The position numbers and the translations under genes were made by a program. A stretch of DNA of 64,000 nucleotides from Streptomyces sp. NBC_00461 (GTDB taxonomy: Bacteria > Actinomycetota > Actinomycetes > Streptomycetales > Streptomycetaceae), in NCBI RefSeq assembly GCF_036013935.1, contig NZ_CP107902.1:3753001-3817000 (forward strand). Reading direction: 5' to 3'. The notes under the pieces are model-generated. The model was not told where the DNA came from, did not search any database, and saw nothing but the letters and a program-made list of their open reading frames with translations. Every line of letters begins with the position of its first letter. Position 1 is the stretch's first letter. Shown piece by piece: positions 15,781 through 24,993 of the stretch.

Positions 15781-16902
15781 TTACGGCCCCTGGTCTCCCC
15801 GCCCCGCGCAGAACGCCACCGTCAAGTCCTTCACCAGCGCATTGCGTTCGTAGTCGTCCAGCTCCACAAGCCCGCGCACGGTCAGCCGCGTCACCGTGTC
15901 CTCCACCGAGTCCACGACCGACGTGAGCACACTCGCCCGGTGCTGGGCGTCCAGCGCGGCGATCCGACGGCGGTGCATCGCGGCGGCGACCTCGGGGGCG
16001 TACTCCACCCGGACCGGCTGCACCGAGAACACCTCGATCCCGACCGGCGCCACGTCCGCCGCCGTCAACCGGGTCAGCGCCGCGGCCGTGGAATCGGCTG
16101 CCTCCACCGGTCCCCGTCCCCCGCCGGGCGTCTCCACCGCGACCCGCGCCAGGGCCGCCTCCACGCACTCACGCAGATAGGTCTCGTGGTCCTCGATGCC
16201 CAGCAGCGCCCGCGCGGTGTCCCGCACCCGCCACACCACCAGCACCACCACGCGCAGCGCGACGCCGTTGCCGTCGGCCGCGGGCATCGGCTCGCTGCGC
16301 CAGTGCCGCAGCCGTACATCGACCCGGCGGCGCAGCAGCAGGGGGTTGACCCACATCAGACCGGTGCGCCGGACGGTCCCCCGGTAGCGGCCGAACAGTC
16401 CGAGCACCCAGGCCCGTCCGGTCCGACCCCGGGCGAGCCCGCCGAACCCGAACATCCCGAGCGTGCCGGCGCCCGCGTAGGCCGCCCACTGCGCGGGACC
16501 GAGCCCGGCCCCCGCGTACGCCGGCAGCCGCAGCGCCGCCGCCGCGAGCGGGGGCAGGACTCCCGCCCACCACGAGGTGGCCACGCACCCGGCCGCCCCG
16601 CAGGCACCGGCGAGCACGCCCGCCGCCCCGGGCAGCACCCGGGCGGGCCGCTCGGCCAGGTCGGGGTCGGCCTGCGGTGCGGACCTCGGCTTCGCCGGGG
16701 TCGGCCGCCGGAAGCGCGGCTGTTCACCCGTCCCCTGCCGGCGGCCGACGACGGTGGGTCGCAGCGGCACGGACACCGGGTCCGGGTCGTCGCGGAACAG
16801 CAGATGGACGGGGATCTCGGTGGTCGCCTCGTTCTGGATGAGGCGAGCCGGTCTGCCCGGTCCCTCGGACTCGGGCGTCTGTGAAGTGGTCGTCGTACTC
16901 AT
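15781..16902 (-). CDS. SPFH/band-7 domain membrane protein
   Basis: 373 residues. N-terminal 75 residues are polar and proline-rich; hydrophobic stretches follow at about 85-145, and then an SPFH (stomatin/prohibitin) domain from RYRGTVRRTGLMWVNP onward, ending with helical segments (EVAAAMHRRRIAALDAQHRA). SPFH proteins scaffold membrane microdomains and often control membrane proteases; no protease partner is adjacent here. Start ATG at 16902 has GGAGG at good spacing; an upstream in-frame ATG at 16935 lacks one. Confidence 0.8.
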   Translation of the reverse strand: MSTTTTSQTPESEGPGRPARLIQNEATTEIPVHLLFRDDPDPVSVPLRPTVVGRRQGTGEQPRFRRPTPAKPRSAPQADPDLAERPARVLPGAAGVLAGACGAAGCVATSWWAGVLPPLAAAALRLPAYAGAGLGPAQWAAYAGAGTLGMFGFGGLARGRTGRAWVLGLFGRYRGTVRRTGLMWVNPLLLRRRVDVRLRHWRSEPMPAADGNGVALRVVVLVVWRVRDTARALLGIEDHETYLRECVEAALARVAVETPGGGRGPVEAADSTAAALTRLTAADVAPVGIEVFSVQPVRVEYAPEVAAAMHRRRIAALDAQHRASVLTSVVDSVEDTVTRLTVRGLVELDDYERNALVKDLTVAFCAGRGDQGP

Positions 16903-16978
16903 GCGTGCCTCCAGCCTCCGCGCCAGATGCGTCACAACAGGTGGGTCGAGTCACAACAGATGGGTCGGGCAGACCCGC

Positions 16979-18325
16979 TCAGGAGAAGAGGCGCCTCCAG
17001 GTCTCCGGCCCCGGATAGCCGTCCGCCGCGCCACCGCGCCACCCCTGGGAGCGCTGGAAGGCCTCGACGCTGCGCCGGTCCGCCTCGCCCCAGTGCGGCC
17101 CCGGCCCGGTCGTGTAGTGCTTGCCGAACCCCTTCTTCACCAGCTGCCTGCCCAGCCGGGTGACGTACTCGTTGTTCGCACCGGGCCTGAACAGCGCCCG
17201 GCCCGGATAGCCCCGCACCCCGTGGGACGCGGGCGCGGGCGGACCGGCCGCCCCGTCCGCCGGGACCGACTTGCCCTTGCCGGAGACCAGCAGTTCCCAG
17301 GTCCGCGGCCCCGGCAGCCCGTCCGCGTCCTGGCCCTGCCAGCCCTGGGCCTGCTGGAAGGCCTGGGTGGCCAGCCGGTCCGCGTCCGACCACCGCGGCG
17401 CGGGGCCCGACGGGTAGAAGCGCCGGGCACCCCGCTCGATGAGCAGCTGCCCGAGCTGGGTGACGTACTTGTTGTTCGCACCGGGGCCGAAGTACGCCGC
17501 TCCCGGGTAGGGCGTCGCGGGTTTCGGATCGGCGGGCGTGCTCGGCTGGGCCGCCCCCGGCGGGTCCGCCGCGAGCCCCTTGTACCGGTAGGGGATATAG
17601 CGGTCCGAGTAGCTCCAGTAGGCGTACGGGGTGGCCTGCCGGCGGGTGTGCGGGGGCGTCTGCTCATAGGCGATGTACGAGGCGTGCGTGTAGTCCGTCC
17701 AGCCGCCGAAAATGACGACGTGCGAGCCTTTCTCCGGGTTCTCGGGATTGTGGAACAGCAGAATGTCGCCGGGCTGCAGTTCCTCCTTGGTGATCTGCTG
17801 CGCGTACTGGCCGAGGCTGCCCGTCCATTCGTTCCCGGGCAGGCCCCAGGCCATCGAGACATAGCCCGAGCAGTCCTGCCGGTAACCATCGGACCAGTAC
17901 AGGCTCATGCTGTACGGCACCTCCGCGTCGACCCATTTCCTGGCCCGGTTGATGATCTCCGCGCGGGTGGTCGCGGGCGCCCTGAGCGCACCCGCGAACT
18001 TGGTCGGCCCACCCCTCCCGCCGTGCAGCGGGGCCTTGTGGCCCTGCGGGGTACCAGGCCCCTCACCTGCGGGAACACCTGGGCTGGGCGGAGCGTGCGG
18101 GGCCGCGAACGCCGGCGCCGCACAGGCCGCGCCAAGAGCCGCGGAGGTGGCCGCCGCCACGATCACGGCCATCGGGGTGCCCCCGCCCGGCCGAAGCCGG
18201 GAGTGGGTGTGGGCGGCCGGATGGCGGCCGGTGCCCGAATACGGCAGGACGCGGCGCCAGTGCGCGCACCCGGGGCAGTCGCAGTCGCCCGCCGGATCGA
18301 ATTCCTCGAATACCGGAGTCGCCAT
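16979..18325 (-). CDS. NlpC/P60-like wall hydrolase with two peptidoglycan-binding repeats
   Basis: 448 residues. The first 30 carry a CDCPGCAHWRR cluster, and a hydrophobic segment at 51-75 serves as signal or anchor. A cysteine-peptidase-like domain follows, with nucleophile C152 (RQDCSGYVS) and H202 (GSHVVIFGGW), as in NlpC/P60 or amidase domains. Two C-terminal repeats of about 75 residues begin with PGANNxYVTxLG and end with ADGxPGPxTW, typical Streptomyces peptidoglycan-binding modules. Start ATG at 18325 has GAGGGGA upstream. It is probably a cell-wall endopeptidase or amidase. Monocistronic; it lies just left of the second tRNA-Lys. Confidence 0.8.
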   Translation of the reverse strand: MATPVFEEFDPAGDCDCPGCAHWRRVLPYSGTGRHPAAHTHSRLRPGGGTPMAVIVAAATSAALGAACAAPAFAAPHAPPSPGVPAGEGPGTPQGHKAPLHGGRGGPTKFAGALRAPATTRAEIINRARKWVDAEVPYSMSLYWSDGYRQDCSGYVSMAWGLPGNEWTGSLGQYAQQITKEELQPGDILLFHNPENPEKGSHVVIFGGWTDYTHASYIAYEQTPPHTRRQATPYAYWSYSDRYIPYRYKGLAADPPGAAQPSTPADPKPATPYPGAAYFGPGANNKYVTQLGQLLIERGARRFYPSGPAPRWSDADRLATQAFQQAQGWQGQDADGLPGPRTWELLVSGKGKSVPADGAAGPPAPASHGVRGYPGRALFRPGANNEYVTRLGRQLVKKGFGKHYTTGPGPHWGEADRRSVEAFQRSQGWRGGAADGYPGPETWRRLFS

Positions 18326-18515
18326 GCGATTCCCCTCACACTCCAGATGAAAAAGACCGCGCCTGTCCACGTTGATCAGTTTCCCAACCGTCTTCCCGAC
18401 GCGCATGTTGACGGTCCGAATGATGTACAAGGACCGCCCGGGACCGGTGCCTGGCACCGGGCACCGTGTGGTCGAAGGCACCCCTGGGCGTCCGGTAGAG
18501 TTACGACGTCAGCGC

Positions 18516-18589
18516 GCGCCGCTAGCTCAGTTGGTTAGAGCAGCTGACTCTTAATCAGCGGGTCCGGGGTTCGAGTCCCTGGCGGCGCA
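18516..18589 (+). tRNA. tRNA-Lys (anticodon CTT), copy 2
   Basis: Base-for-base the same 74-nt tRNA as at 12512-12585, with the same cloverleaf and anticodon CTT. The upstream promoter block and the downstream hairpin are also shared, so the duplicated unit is larger than the tRNA itself. Confidence 0.97.
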
Positions 18590-18596
18590 CGATGGT

Positions 18597-18639
18597 GATG
18601 GCGAGGCGGTTCGCAGAGAGTGCGGACCACCTCGCCATC
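18597..18639 (+). terminator. intrinsic terminator of tRNA-Lys copy 2
   Basis: GATGGCGAGG at 18597-18606 pairs with CCTCGCCATC at 18630-18639. Same arms as the terminator after copy 1, with a diverged loop and a shorter T-rich tail. Confidence 0.75.
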
Positions 18640-18733
18640 GTCGTTTCCGAAGGCGCAGCGCGACGGCGTCGGCGGGCGAGGCCTCTCGTGCAAGCGAGGC
18701 CCTTACCCCTGTTTGGCCGGATACTCTCTGGCC

Positions 18734-19450
18734 ATGGCAGCGCGTGACCTCCAGGAGCGGATCAAGAAGCTCATCATCGACCGCAGACTGCCCTCCGGGG
18801 CCCCGCTGCCGACCGAGCCCGAGCTGATGGAGTTCCTGGGCGCGAGCCGGAACTCGGTGCGCGAGGCGCTGAAGGCGCTGCAGGCGATGGGCATCGTGGA
18901 GATCCGGCACGGCTTCGGGACGTACGTCGGCCCGATGTCGCTGGCCCCGATGATCGAGGGCCTCGCCTTCCGCACGGTCGCCGGGCACTACCGGGGAGAG
19001 GACTCCCTCCTGCAGCTGCTGGAGCTGCGCGAGGCGGTGGAGACGGGGCTCGTCTCCCGGCTCGCGGGGCGGATCCCGGATGCGGACCTCGTTGAACTCG
19101 ACACGCTCGTGACCCGTATGGAACAGCAGGCCGCGCAAGGAGGCGCCGGTCTCGCGGACACCGACCGCGCCTTTCACGCCACCCTGTACCGGGGGCTGGA
19201 CAACGTGCTGCTAGGCGAGGTCCTGGAGGCGTTCTGGGACGCGTTCCACCGTGTACAGACGGACCTGGGAGGCGCATCGCCGGACCACCAGGTCACCTGC
19301 CGGCAGCACCGGGACATCCTCGACGCGGTGCGGTCGGGCGACTCGGCCAGGGCGGAGGTGGCCATAAGGGAGCACTTCGACAACCTTCGCGTACGGCTGT
19401 CCACAACGCATCCACAGGACCCCCACACGCGCCACAATGAACGCGTATGA
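18734..19450 (+). CDS. FadR-subfamily GntR transcriptional regulator
   Basis: 238 residues: GntR winged helix at about 5-70 (GAPLPTEPELMEFLGASRNSVREAL) and an all-helical FCD ligand domain containing a likely metal site (LREAVETGL, DRAFHATLYRG, QHRDILDAV). FCD proteins sense small carboxylates. Start ATG at 18734. It lies between the tRNA and cslA in the same orientation as cslA, 318 bases before it, so a role in glycan expression is possible but unsupported. Confidence 0.85.
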   Translation: MAARDLQERIKKLIIDRRLPSGAPLPTEPELMEFLGASRNSVREALKALQAMGIVEIRHGFGTYVGPMSLAPMIEGLAFRTVAGHYRGEDSLLQLLELREAVETGLVSRLAGRIPDADLVELDTLVTRMEQQAAQGGAGLADTDRAFHATLYRGLDNVLLGEVLEAFWDAFHRVQTDLGGASPDHQVTCRQHRDILDAVRSGDSARAEVAIREHFDNLRVRLSTTHPQDPHTRHNERV

Positions 19451-19768
19451 CCGGTAAACACCGCGTTTCGCATCTTGCGATCATGATGAACGCCGTAGAA
19501 CCCTGTTTTCCAAGATGCTGCGGATACGCGGCAGTTGGGGGTCAAGTAAGCGGTTGCCGGTTCTGTGGGGATAGGGGGCCCCGTTCACGGGACGATGCCG
19601 AGGGGGGCATCATGCAACCGGAAGGTCGCGGTTCCATGTCTATGCGTGTGCGAGCTGTGGTGACTGCGGCCCACCAGTGATACGTCTGTGAAGAGTCGAG
19701 GGGGCTCGACACGGGCGGAAGGAACCGACACAACACGCGGGTGGCCTCGCGTGTGGGGGGAATGACTC
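19451..19768 (+). other. 318-base leader/promoter region of cslA with hairpins
   Basis: No convincing gene. Near its 3-prime end are two small stem-loops: GTCGAG-4-CTCGAC at 19695-19710 and ACACGCG-8-CGCGTGT at 19733-19754. The second touches the G-run (19755-19760) that is the likely ribosome-binding site of cslA, so it could limit translation. No known riboswitch class was recognised. Confidence 0.5.
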
Positions 19769-21793
19769 ATGACGTCGACGCCGACGGGCGCCCGGCACAA
19801 CTTCGACTCGTCAGAAACGACCCAACTCAGAGTGCCGTCCCACCGGAACAGCCAGACGGGCCAGTTCCGCCGGATCAAGAAGAACCTGCCGAGATACGAC
19901 TACGAGCACTACAGCCGGCTGGCCGGTCCCCTCACCCAGCCCGACCCGAACAAGCCGTACAAGGTGCAGTACCGCTCGCTGCTCTCGCAGGAGCCGCACC
20001 GCCTGCGCGCCGCCCTGATGCTGGGCGCCGCTCCGCTGCTGTCGCTGGTCCTGCTCGGCTGGCTGCTGCAGCCCGAGCACTGGACCGAACGCGAGTACCC
20101 CGCCTTCGACTTCCTGCCGGCGCTGGACGTCGTGATGCTCGTCTCGATCGGTCTGATCGAGTTCTTCCGCTGCATGAACGTGCTGTCCAACGCGCACGCC
20201 ACGCTGGTCGCCCGCGACCCGATCCCGGTGGTGCCCGAGACCGGCACGAGAGTCGCGTTCATCACGACGTACGTGCCCGGCAAGGAACCCCTGGAGATGG
20301 TGACGAAGACCCTGGAGGCGGCCATACGGCTGCGCCACCGGGGGCTGCTGCACATCTGGCTCCTTGACGAGGGCGACGACGCGGAGGTGAAGGCGGTCTG
20401 CGCGCGCCTGGGCGTGCACCACTTCTCCCGCAAGGGCGTCGAGAAGTGGAACCGGCCCAAGGGCCCGCACCGCGCCAAGACCAAGCACGGCAACTACAAC
20501 GCCTGGCTGGACGCCCACGGCGACGACTACGACTTCTTCGCCTCCGTCGACACCGACCACGTGCCGCTGCCCAACTACCTGGAGCGGATGCTCGGCTTCT
20601 TCCGCGACCCGGACGTCGGCTTCGTCATCGGCCCGCAGGTCTACGGCAACTACGACAACCCGATCACCAAGGCCGCCGAGTCCCAGCAGTTCCTCTTCCA
20701 CGCGCTCATCCAGCGTGCGGGCAACCGCTACGGCTCCCCGATGTTCGTCGGTACGTCGAACGCCGTACGGATCAGTGCGCTGAAACAGATCGGCGGCCTG
20801 TACGACTCGATCACCGAGGACATGGCCACCGGTTTCGAGATCCACCGGCACCGGAACCCGGCGACGGGGAAGAAGTGGCGCTCGGTGTACACACCGGACG
20901 TACTGGCCGTGGGTGAGGGCCCGGGCGCCTGGACGGACTTCTTCACCCAGCAGCTGCGATGGTCGCGGGGGACGTACGAGACGATCCTGAAGCAGTACTG
21001 GAAGGGCTGGTTCTCGCTGCCTCCGGGCAAGCTCTTCAACTACACGATGATGATCATCTTCTACCCGATGTCGGCCCTCAACTGGATCCTGGCGGCGCTG
21101 AGTTGTGCGCTGTTCCTGGGCCTGGGCGCCTCGGGTGTGAACATCGACCCGACGGTCTGGCTGATGCTGTACGGCAACGCCTCCGCGCTGCAGATCGGCC
21201 TGTACATCTGGAACCGCCGGCACAACGTCTCGCCGCACGAGCCGGAGGGTTCGGGCGGTGTGGCGGGCATGGTGATGTCCGCCCTGTCGGCGCCGATCTA
21301 CGCGCGCTCGCTGATGGACACCGTGCTGCGCCGCAAGAGCAAGTTCGTGGTCACGCCCAAGGGCGACTCGGCCAGCCCGGACACACTGTTCGGAACCTTC
21401 CGCATCCACCTGTTCTTCATCCTGGTCTTCGCCGGCTCGATCGCCGCCGGCATCACACTCGGGCACTCGCACCCGGCGATGCTCATCTGGGCCACGTTCG
21501 CCCTGCTGATCACCGCGTCGCCGATCTTCGCCTGGCGGTACTCGCTGCGGCAGGCGAAGAAGAGGCCACCCGCGCCGGCCGCATCGGAGCCGCAGAACCC
21601 GGCGGCGCCCGGGACGGCGTACCAGCCGCAGCCGCTGCCGGCACAGGCCGCGCCGCACTCGCCGCACGGCTCGGGGCACAAGCCCAGCTGGGCCGCGGCG
21701 AGCGGGGGCACAGCCCAGAGCGGGGACCCGAGCGCAGGTAACGACCAGACGATGCAGATCGCCCTGGGTGGATTTGGGGGACGTAAGGAATGA
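19769..21793 (+). CDS. cslA: cellulose synthase-like glycosyltransferase CslA
   Basis: 674-residue GT2 polysaccharide synthase. Membrane helices lie at about 82-102 and 119-138. The catalytic domain has D200 (LLDEGDD), DTD 261-263, TED 349-351 and QQLRW 394-398, the full processive-synthase set, and further helices plus a Pro/Ala-rich tail complete it. No PilZ domain is present, unlike BcsA. In S. coelicolor CslA (SCO2836) makes a beta-1,4-glucan-like polymer at hyphal tips and works with GlxA. Its stop overlaps the glxA start (ATGA). The 5-prime leader is structured. Confidence 0.95.
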   Translation: MTSTPTGARHNFDSSETTQLRVPSHRNSQTGQFRRIKKNLPRYDYEHYSRLAGPLTQPDPNKPYKVQYRSLLSQEPHRLRAALMLGAAPLLSLVLLGWLLQPEHWTEREYPAFDFLPALDVVMLVSIGLIEFFRCMNVLSNAHATLVARDPIPVVPETGTRVAFITTYVPGKEPLEMVTKTLEAAIRLRHRGLLHIWLLDEGDDAEVKAVCARLGVHHFSRKGVEKWNRPKGPHRAKTKHGNYNAWLDAHGDDYDFFASVDTDHVPLPNYLERMLGFFRDPDVGFVIGPQVYGNYDNPITKAAESQQFLFHALIQRAGNRYGSPMFVGTSNAVRISALKQIGGLYDSITEDMATGFEIHRHRNPATGKKWRSVYTPDVLAVGEGPGAWTDFFTQQLRWSRGTYETILKQYWKGWFSLPPGKLFNYTMMIIFYPMSALNWILAALSCALFLGLGASGVNIDPTVWLMLYGNASALQIGLYIWNRRHNVSPHEPEGSGGVAGMVMSALSAPIYARSLMDTVLRRKSKFVVTPKGDSASPDTLFGTFRIHLFFILVFAGSIAAGITLGHSHPAMLIWATFALLITASPIFAWRYSLRQAKKRPPAPAASEPQNPAAPGTAYQPQPLPAQAAPHSPHGSGHKPSWAAASGGTAQSGDPSAGNDQTMQIALGGFGGRKE

Positions 21794-23727
21794 ACGACCG
21801 TGCAGGCCACCGCCGCGCCCGTCGACTCGCGATCGGTACGGCGGTGGTACTCGCGCTGGCCGGGATGAACGGGCCTTGGCTCTACCGGGTCGGGACAGAG
21901 AAATACCACGAGTACCAGATCAACAGACCCGAGTACAAAGCGGACAACGGGCACTGGGACATCGTCGAGTTCCCGAAGGAATACCGCCAGGACACCATTC
22001 ACGCGGCGCTTCTGCGCACCGGCAAGGTGCTGCTGATCGCCGGTTCGGGCAACAACCAGGACAACTTCGACGCGAAGAGGTTCGACACCCGGATCTGGGA
22101 CCCGGTGAAGGGCACGATCAAGAAGGTGCCGACCCCGAAGGACCTGTTCTGCACCGGCCACACGCAGCTCGCCAACGGCAATCTGCTGATCGCGGGCGGC
22201 ACCAAGCGGTACGAGAAGCTGAAGGGCGACGTCACCAAGGCCGGCGGCCTGATGGTGGTCCACAACGAGAACCCGGACAAGCCGATCACTCTGCCCGCGG
22301 GGACGAAGTTCACGGGCAAGGAGAACGGCAAGACGTTCGTGTCGAAGGACCCGGTTCTCGTCCCGCGCGCGAAGAAGGTCTTCGACAAGACGACGGGGAA
22401 GTTCCTGCGCAACGACCCGGGGCTCGGCCGCATTTACGTCGAGGCGAAGAAGAGCGGCACCAAGTACGAGACGGGGACCCAGGACAACTACCGCATCCAG
22501 GGCCTGACCGGCACCGACGCGCGCAACACGTACGGCATCGCGCAGAAGCTCGCCCTCGACAAGAAGGACTTCCAGGGAATCCGGGACGCCTTCGAGTTCG
22601 ACCCGGTCGCCGAGAGGTACATCAAGGTCGACCCGATGAACGAGGCCCGCTGGTATCCGACGCTCACCACCCTGAGCGACGGCAAGATCCTCAGCGTCTC
22701 CGGCCTCGACGACATCGGGCAGCTGGTGCCGGGCAAGAACGAGGTCTTCGACCCGAAGACCAAGAAGTGGACGTACACGTCGACGATCCGCCAGTTCCCG
22801 ACGTACCCGGCGCTGTTCCTGATGCAGAACGGGAAGATCTTCTACTCGGGTTCGAACGCGGGTTACGGGCCGGACAACGTCGGCCGTATTCCGGGTATTT
22901 GGGACGTCGACACCAACAAGTTCAGCAAGCTGCCCGGGCTCAGCGACGCCAATGAGATGGAGACGTCGGGGACGGTGCTGCTGCCGCCCGCGCAGAACGA
23001 GAAGTTCATGGTGATCGGCGGTGGCGGGGTCGGTGAATCCGCGGCGACCAGCAACAAGACGCGGCTGATCGACCTCAAGGACAAGAACCCGAAGTTCACG
23101 GACGGGCCGACGCTGGAGAAGGGGACGCGTTATCCGCAGTCGTCGATCCTGCCGGACGACTCGGTGCTGGTGTCGGGCGGCTCCGAGGACTATCGCGGGC
23201 GCGGTGACTCCAACATCCTGCAGGCGCGGCTGTACAACCCGGACACCAACTCGTTCGAGAAGGTCGCCGATCCCGAAGTGGGGCGCAACTACCACTCGGG
23301 GTCGATCCTGCTGCCGGACGGCCGGGTGATGTTCTTCGGATCCGACTCGCTGTACGGCGACAAGGCGAACACCGAGCCGGGGAAGTTCGAGCAGCGGATC
23401 GAGATCTACACGCCGCCCTATCTGTACCGGGATTCGCGGCCGTCGCTGTCGGGCGGGCCGCAGACGATCGCGCGGGGCGGGTCGGGGACGTTCACGTCAC
23501 CGCAGGCCTCCGCCATCAAGAAGATGCGGCTGATCCGGCCCAGTGCGTCGACCCACGTCACGGATGTGGATCAGCGGTCGATCGCACTGGACTTCACGAC
23601 GTCCGGGAGCAAGATCACTGTGACGGTGCCGAAGAACAAGAACCTGGTGCAGTCGGGGTGGTACATGCTGTTCGCGGATGACGATCAGGGGACGCCGAGC
23701 AAGGCACAGTGGGTGAAGGTGCCTTAG
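21790..23727 (+). CDS. glxA: copper radical oxidase GlxA
   Basis: 645 residues. A single N-terminal hydrophobic anchor (about 14-30) precedes a galactose-oxidase-like seven-bladed propeller and a C-terminal DUF1929-type beta domain. Probable cofactor residues are the Cys in FCTGHTQL and the Tyr in ARWYPTLTTL (thioether-linked radical pair), with the Tyr-His in RNYHSGS and further His in the C-terminal part. S. coelicolor GlxA (SCO2837) is needed for CslA glycan deposition and pellet formation. It is translationally coupled to cslA by a four-base overlap. Confidence 0.94.
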   Translation: MNDRAGHRRARRLAIGTAVVLALAGMNGPWLYRVGTEKYHEYQINRPEYKADNGHWDIVEFPKEYRQDTIHAALLRTGKVLLIAGSGNNQDNFDAKRFDTRIWDPVKGTIKKVPTPKDLFCTGHTQLANGNLLIAGGTKRYEKLKGDVTKAGGLMVVHNENPDKPITLPAGTKFTGKENGKTFVSKDPVLVPRAKKVFDKTTGKFLRNDPGLGRIYVEAKKSGTKYETGTQDNYRIQGLTGTDARNTYGIAQKLALDKKDFQGIRDAFEFDPVAERYIKVDPMNEARWYPTLTTLSDGKILSVSGLDDIGQLVPGKNEVFDPKTKKWTYTSTIRQFPTYPALFLMQNGKIFYSGSNAGYGPDNVGRIPGIWDVDTNKFSKLPGLSDANEMETSGTVLLPPAQNEKFMVIGGGGVGESAATSNKTRLIDLKDKNPKFTDGPTLEKGTRYPQSSILPDDSVLVSGGSEDYRGRGDSNILQARLYNPDTNSFEKVADPEVGRNYHSGSILLPDGRVMFFGSDSLYGDKANTEPGKFEQRIEIYTPPYLYRDSRPSLSGGPQTIARGGSGTFTSPQASAIKKMRLIRPSASTHVTDVDQRSIALDFTTSGSKITVTVPKNKNLVQSGWYMLFADDDQGTPSKAQWVKVP

Positions 23728-23973
23728 CGCTGCCGCTGGGTGCGTGGTGGGGTGCGGGTGCGGGGATGTGGGCGCGGTCGGGTGCGGGTGCGGGTGCGGG
23801 TAAGTGGGCGCGGTCGGGTGCGGGTGCGTTGGGGCTGGTCGCGCCCACGCGGCGGAGCCGCATATTGACACAGTCCCGCGCCCCTCAGGATGTCGAGTGC
23901 GGGTGCGTTGGGGCTGGTCGCGCCCGGGCGGCGGAGCCGCGTGTTGACGCAGCTCCGCCGCCCCGCGCCCCTC
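23728..23973. repeat. G-rich tandem repeats and a 53-bp direct duplication after glxA
   Basis: The gap between convergent glxA and the GH6 gene consists of short GGGTGC units (23736-23830) with many G-triplets on the + strand. Next comes a segment, gtgcgggtgcgttggggctg onward, present twice at about 23818-23871 and 23897-23950 with few differences. The second half ends in cgcgcccct, as do the dispersed intergenic repeats common in Streptomyces. Probably transcription-termination related; G-quadruplex formation is possible. Confidence 0.75.
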
Positions 23974-24993
23974 TCAGGGCGTTGACGCCTTGGCTAGTTT
24001 CAGTGCGTAGGCCGGCCACCAGTCGCCCGCCTTGGGGCCGCCCTTGCAGGTGCCGTCCGACTCTCCCGGGCGCTTGACCCAGAGGTACGCGTCCACCAAG
24101 GGGTCGGCCGTCTTTGTCGTCGGGCTCTCCCCCAGGGCCCGGCCGGGCGGGTTGCACCAGCGTTCGCCCTCGTCGCCGCCCGTGTAGGGGCCGTTGCCGT
24201 TGCGGCTGGTGTCGATGACGAAGTGCTTGTTGCCGACCTTCGCGGACAGCTGCTTGCCGTACGCGATGGAGTCCTTGGTCGAGTAGAAGTTGGAGACGTT
24301 GACCGCGAAGCCGTCCGCCCGGTCGATGCCCGCCAGTTGGAGGGGCTGGAAGATCTGGTCGGGGTGGCCCCAGCCGGCGTTGCCCGCGTCCAGGTAGACC
24401 TTGGTGTTCTTCAGGGACTTGAGCTTGGTGACGGCGCCCTTGAGGAGGTCGTAGCGCTCCTCGTGGAACTCGTCCTGGGTGCAGCCGTCCACCAGGTGCA
24501 GGATGGCGTCCGGTTCGAGGATCACCGTGGCCGCGCGGTCCCCGATGCCCGCAGCGACGCCGTCGATCCAGGTGCGGTACGCGTCGCCGTCGGCCGCGCC
24601 ACCCTGCGAGTACTGGCCGCAGTCGCGGTGCGGGATGTTGTAGAGGACGAGCAGGGCGGTGCGGCCCGCCTTGTCGGCGGCCTCGGTGAAGCCCTGCGCC
24701 TCCTGCTCGGGGTTCTCCGGGCCGATCCACTCACCGGTCGGCTGCTCGGCGATCTTGCGGATCTGCTCGGCGTCGTCGCCCTTGCCGGACTTGTCGTATC
24801 CGGCGACCTGGTGTGCCGCGTTGCCGTCCGGGTTGACCCAGAACGGGTCGCTCTCCTTGGGCTGCTGGGTGATCTTCGCGCCGGCGTCGTCGTTCTTGTC
24901 GCCGTCGCCCCCGGAGGAACATCCCGCGACGAGAAGTGCCGCCCCCAGCACCGCCGCGGAAGCCCTCATCCCGGCCCCCCTCATGCCGTACAT
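23974..24993 (-). CDS. cslZ: GH6 endoglucanase lipoprotein (CslZ-like)
   Basis: 339 residues. The signal peptide ends in the lipobox LVAGC (Cys25), so the enzyme is membrane-tethered. GH6 hallmarks are YNIPHRDCGQYS (with D124), ILEPDA (general acid D162) and LDAGNAGWG. It hydrolyses beta-1,4-glucan and probably trims or remodels the CslA product. Start ATG at 24993 has GGGGGAG upstream; the frame is open further upstream without conserved sequence. Convergent with glxA; same place as SCO2838. Confidence 0.9.
   Translation of the reverse strand: MYGMRGAGMRASAAVLGAALLVAGCSSGGDGDKNDDAGAKITQQPKESDPFWVNPDGNAAHQVAGYDKSGKGDDAEQIRKIAEQPTGEWIGPENPEQEAQGFTEAADKAGRTALLVLYNIPHRDCGQYSQGGAADGDAYRTWIDGVAAGIGDRAATVILEPDAILHLVDGCTQDEFHEERYDLLKGAVTKLKSLKNTKVYLDAGNAGWGHPDQIFQPLQLAGIDRADGFAVNVSNFYSTKDSIAYGKQLSAKVGNKHFVIDTSRNGNGPYTGGDEGERWCNPPGRALGESPTTKTADPLVDAYLWVKRPGESDGTCKGGPKAGDWWPAYALKLAKASTP

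Noticed and set aside
12512..18589. Genomic island integrated at tRNA-Lys
   Set aside because: Two complete tRNA copies flank ordinary chromosomal genes, but no integrase, att-like partial tRNA end or mobility gene is visible.
21298..23295. 665-codon leftward frame antisense to glxA
   Set aside because: Shadow; glxA is a well-recognised protein and this strand shows no motif.
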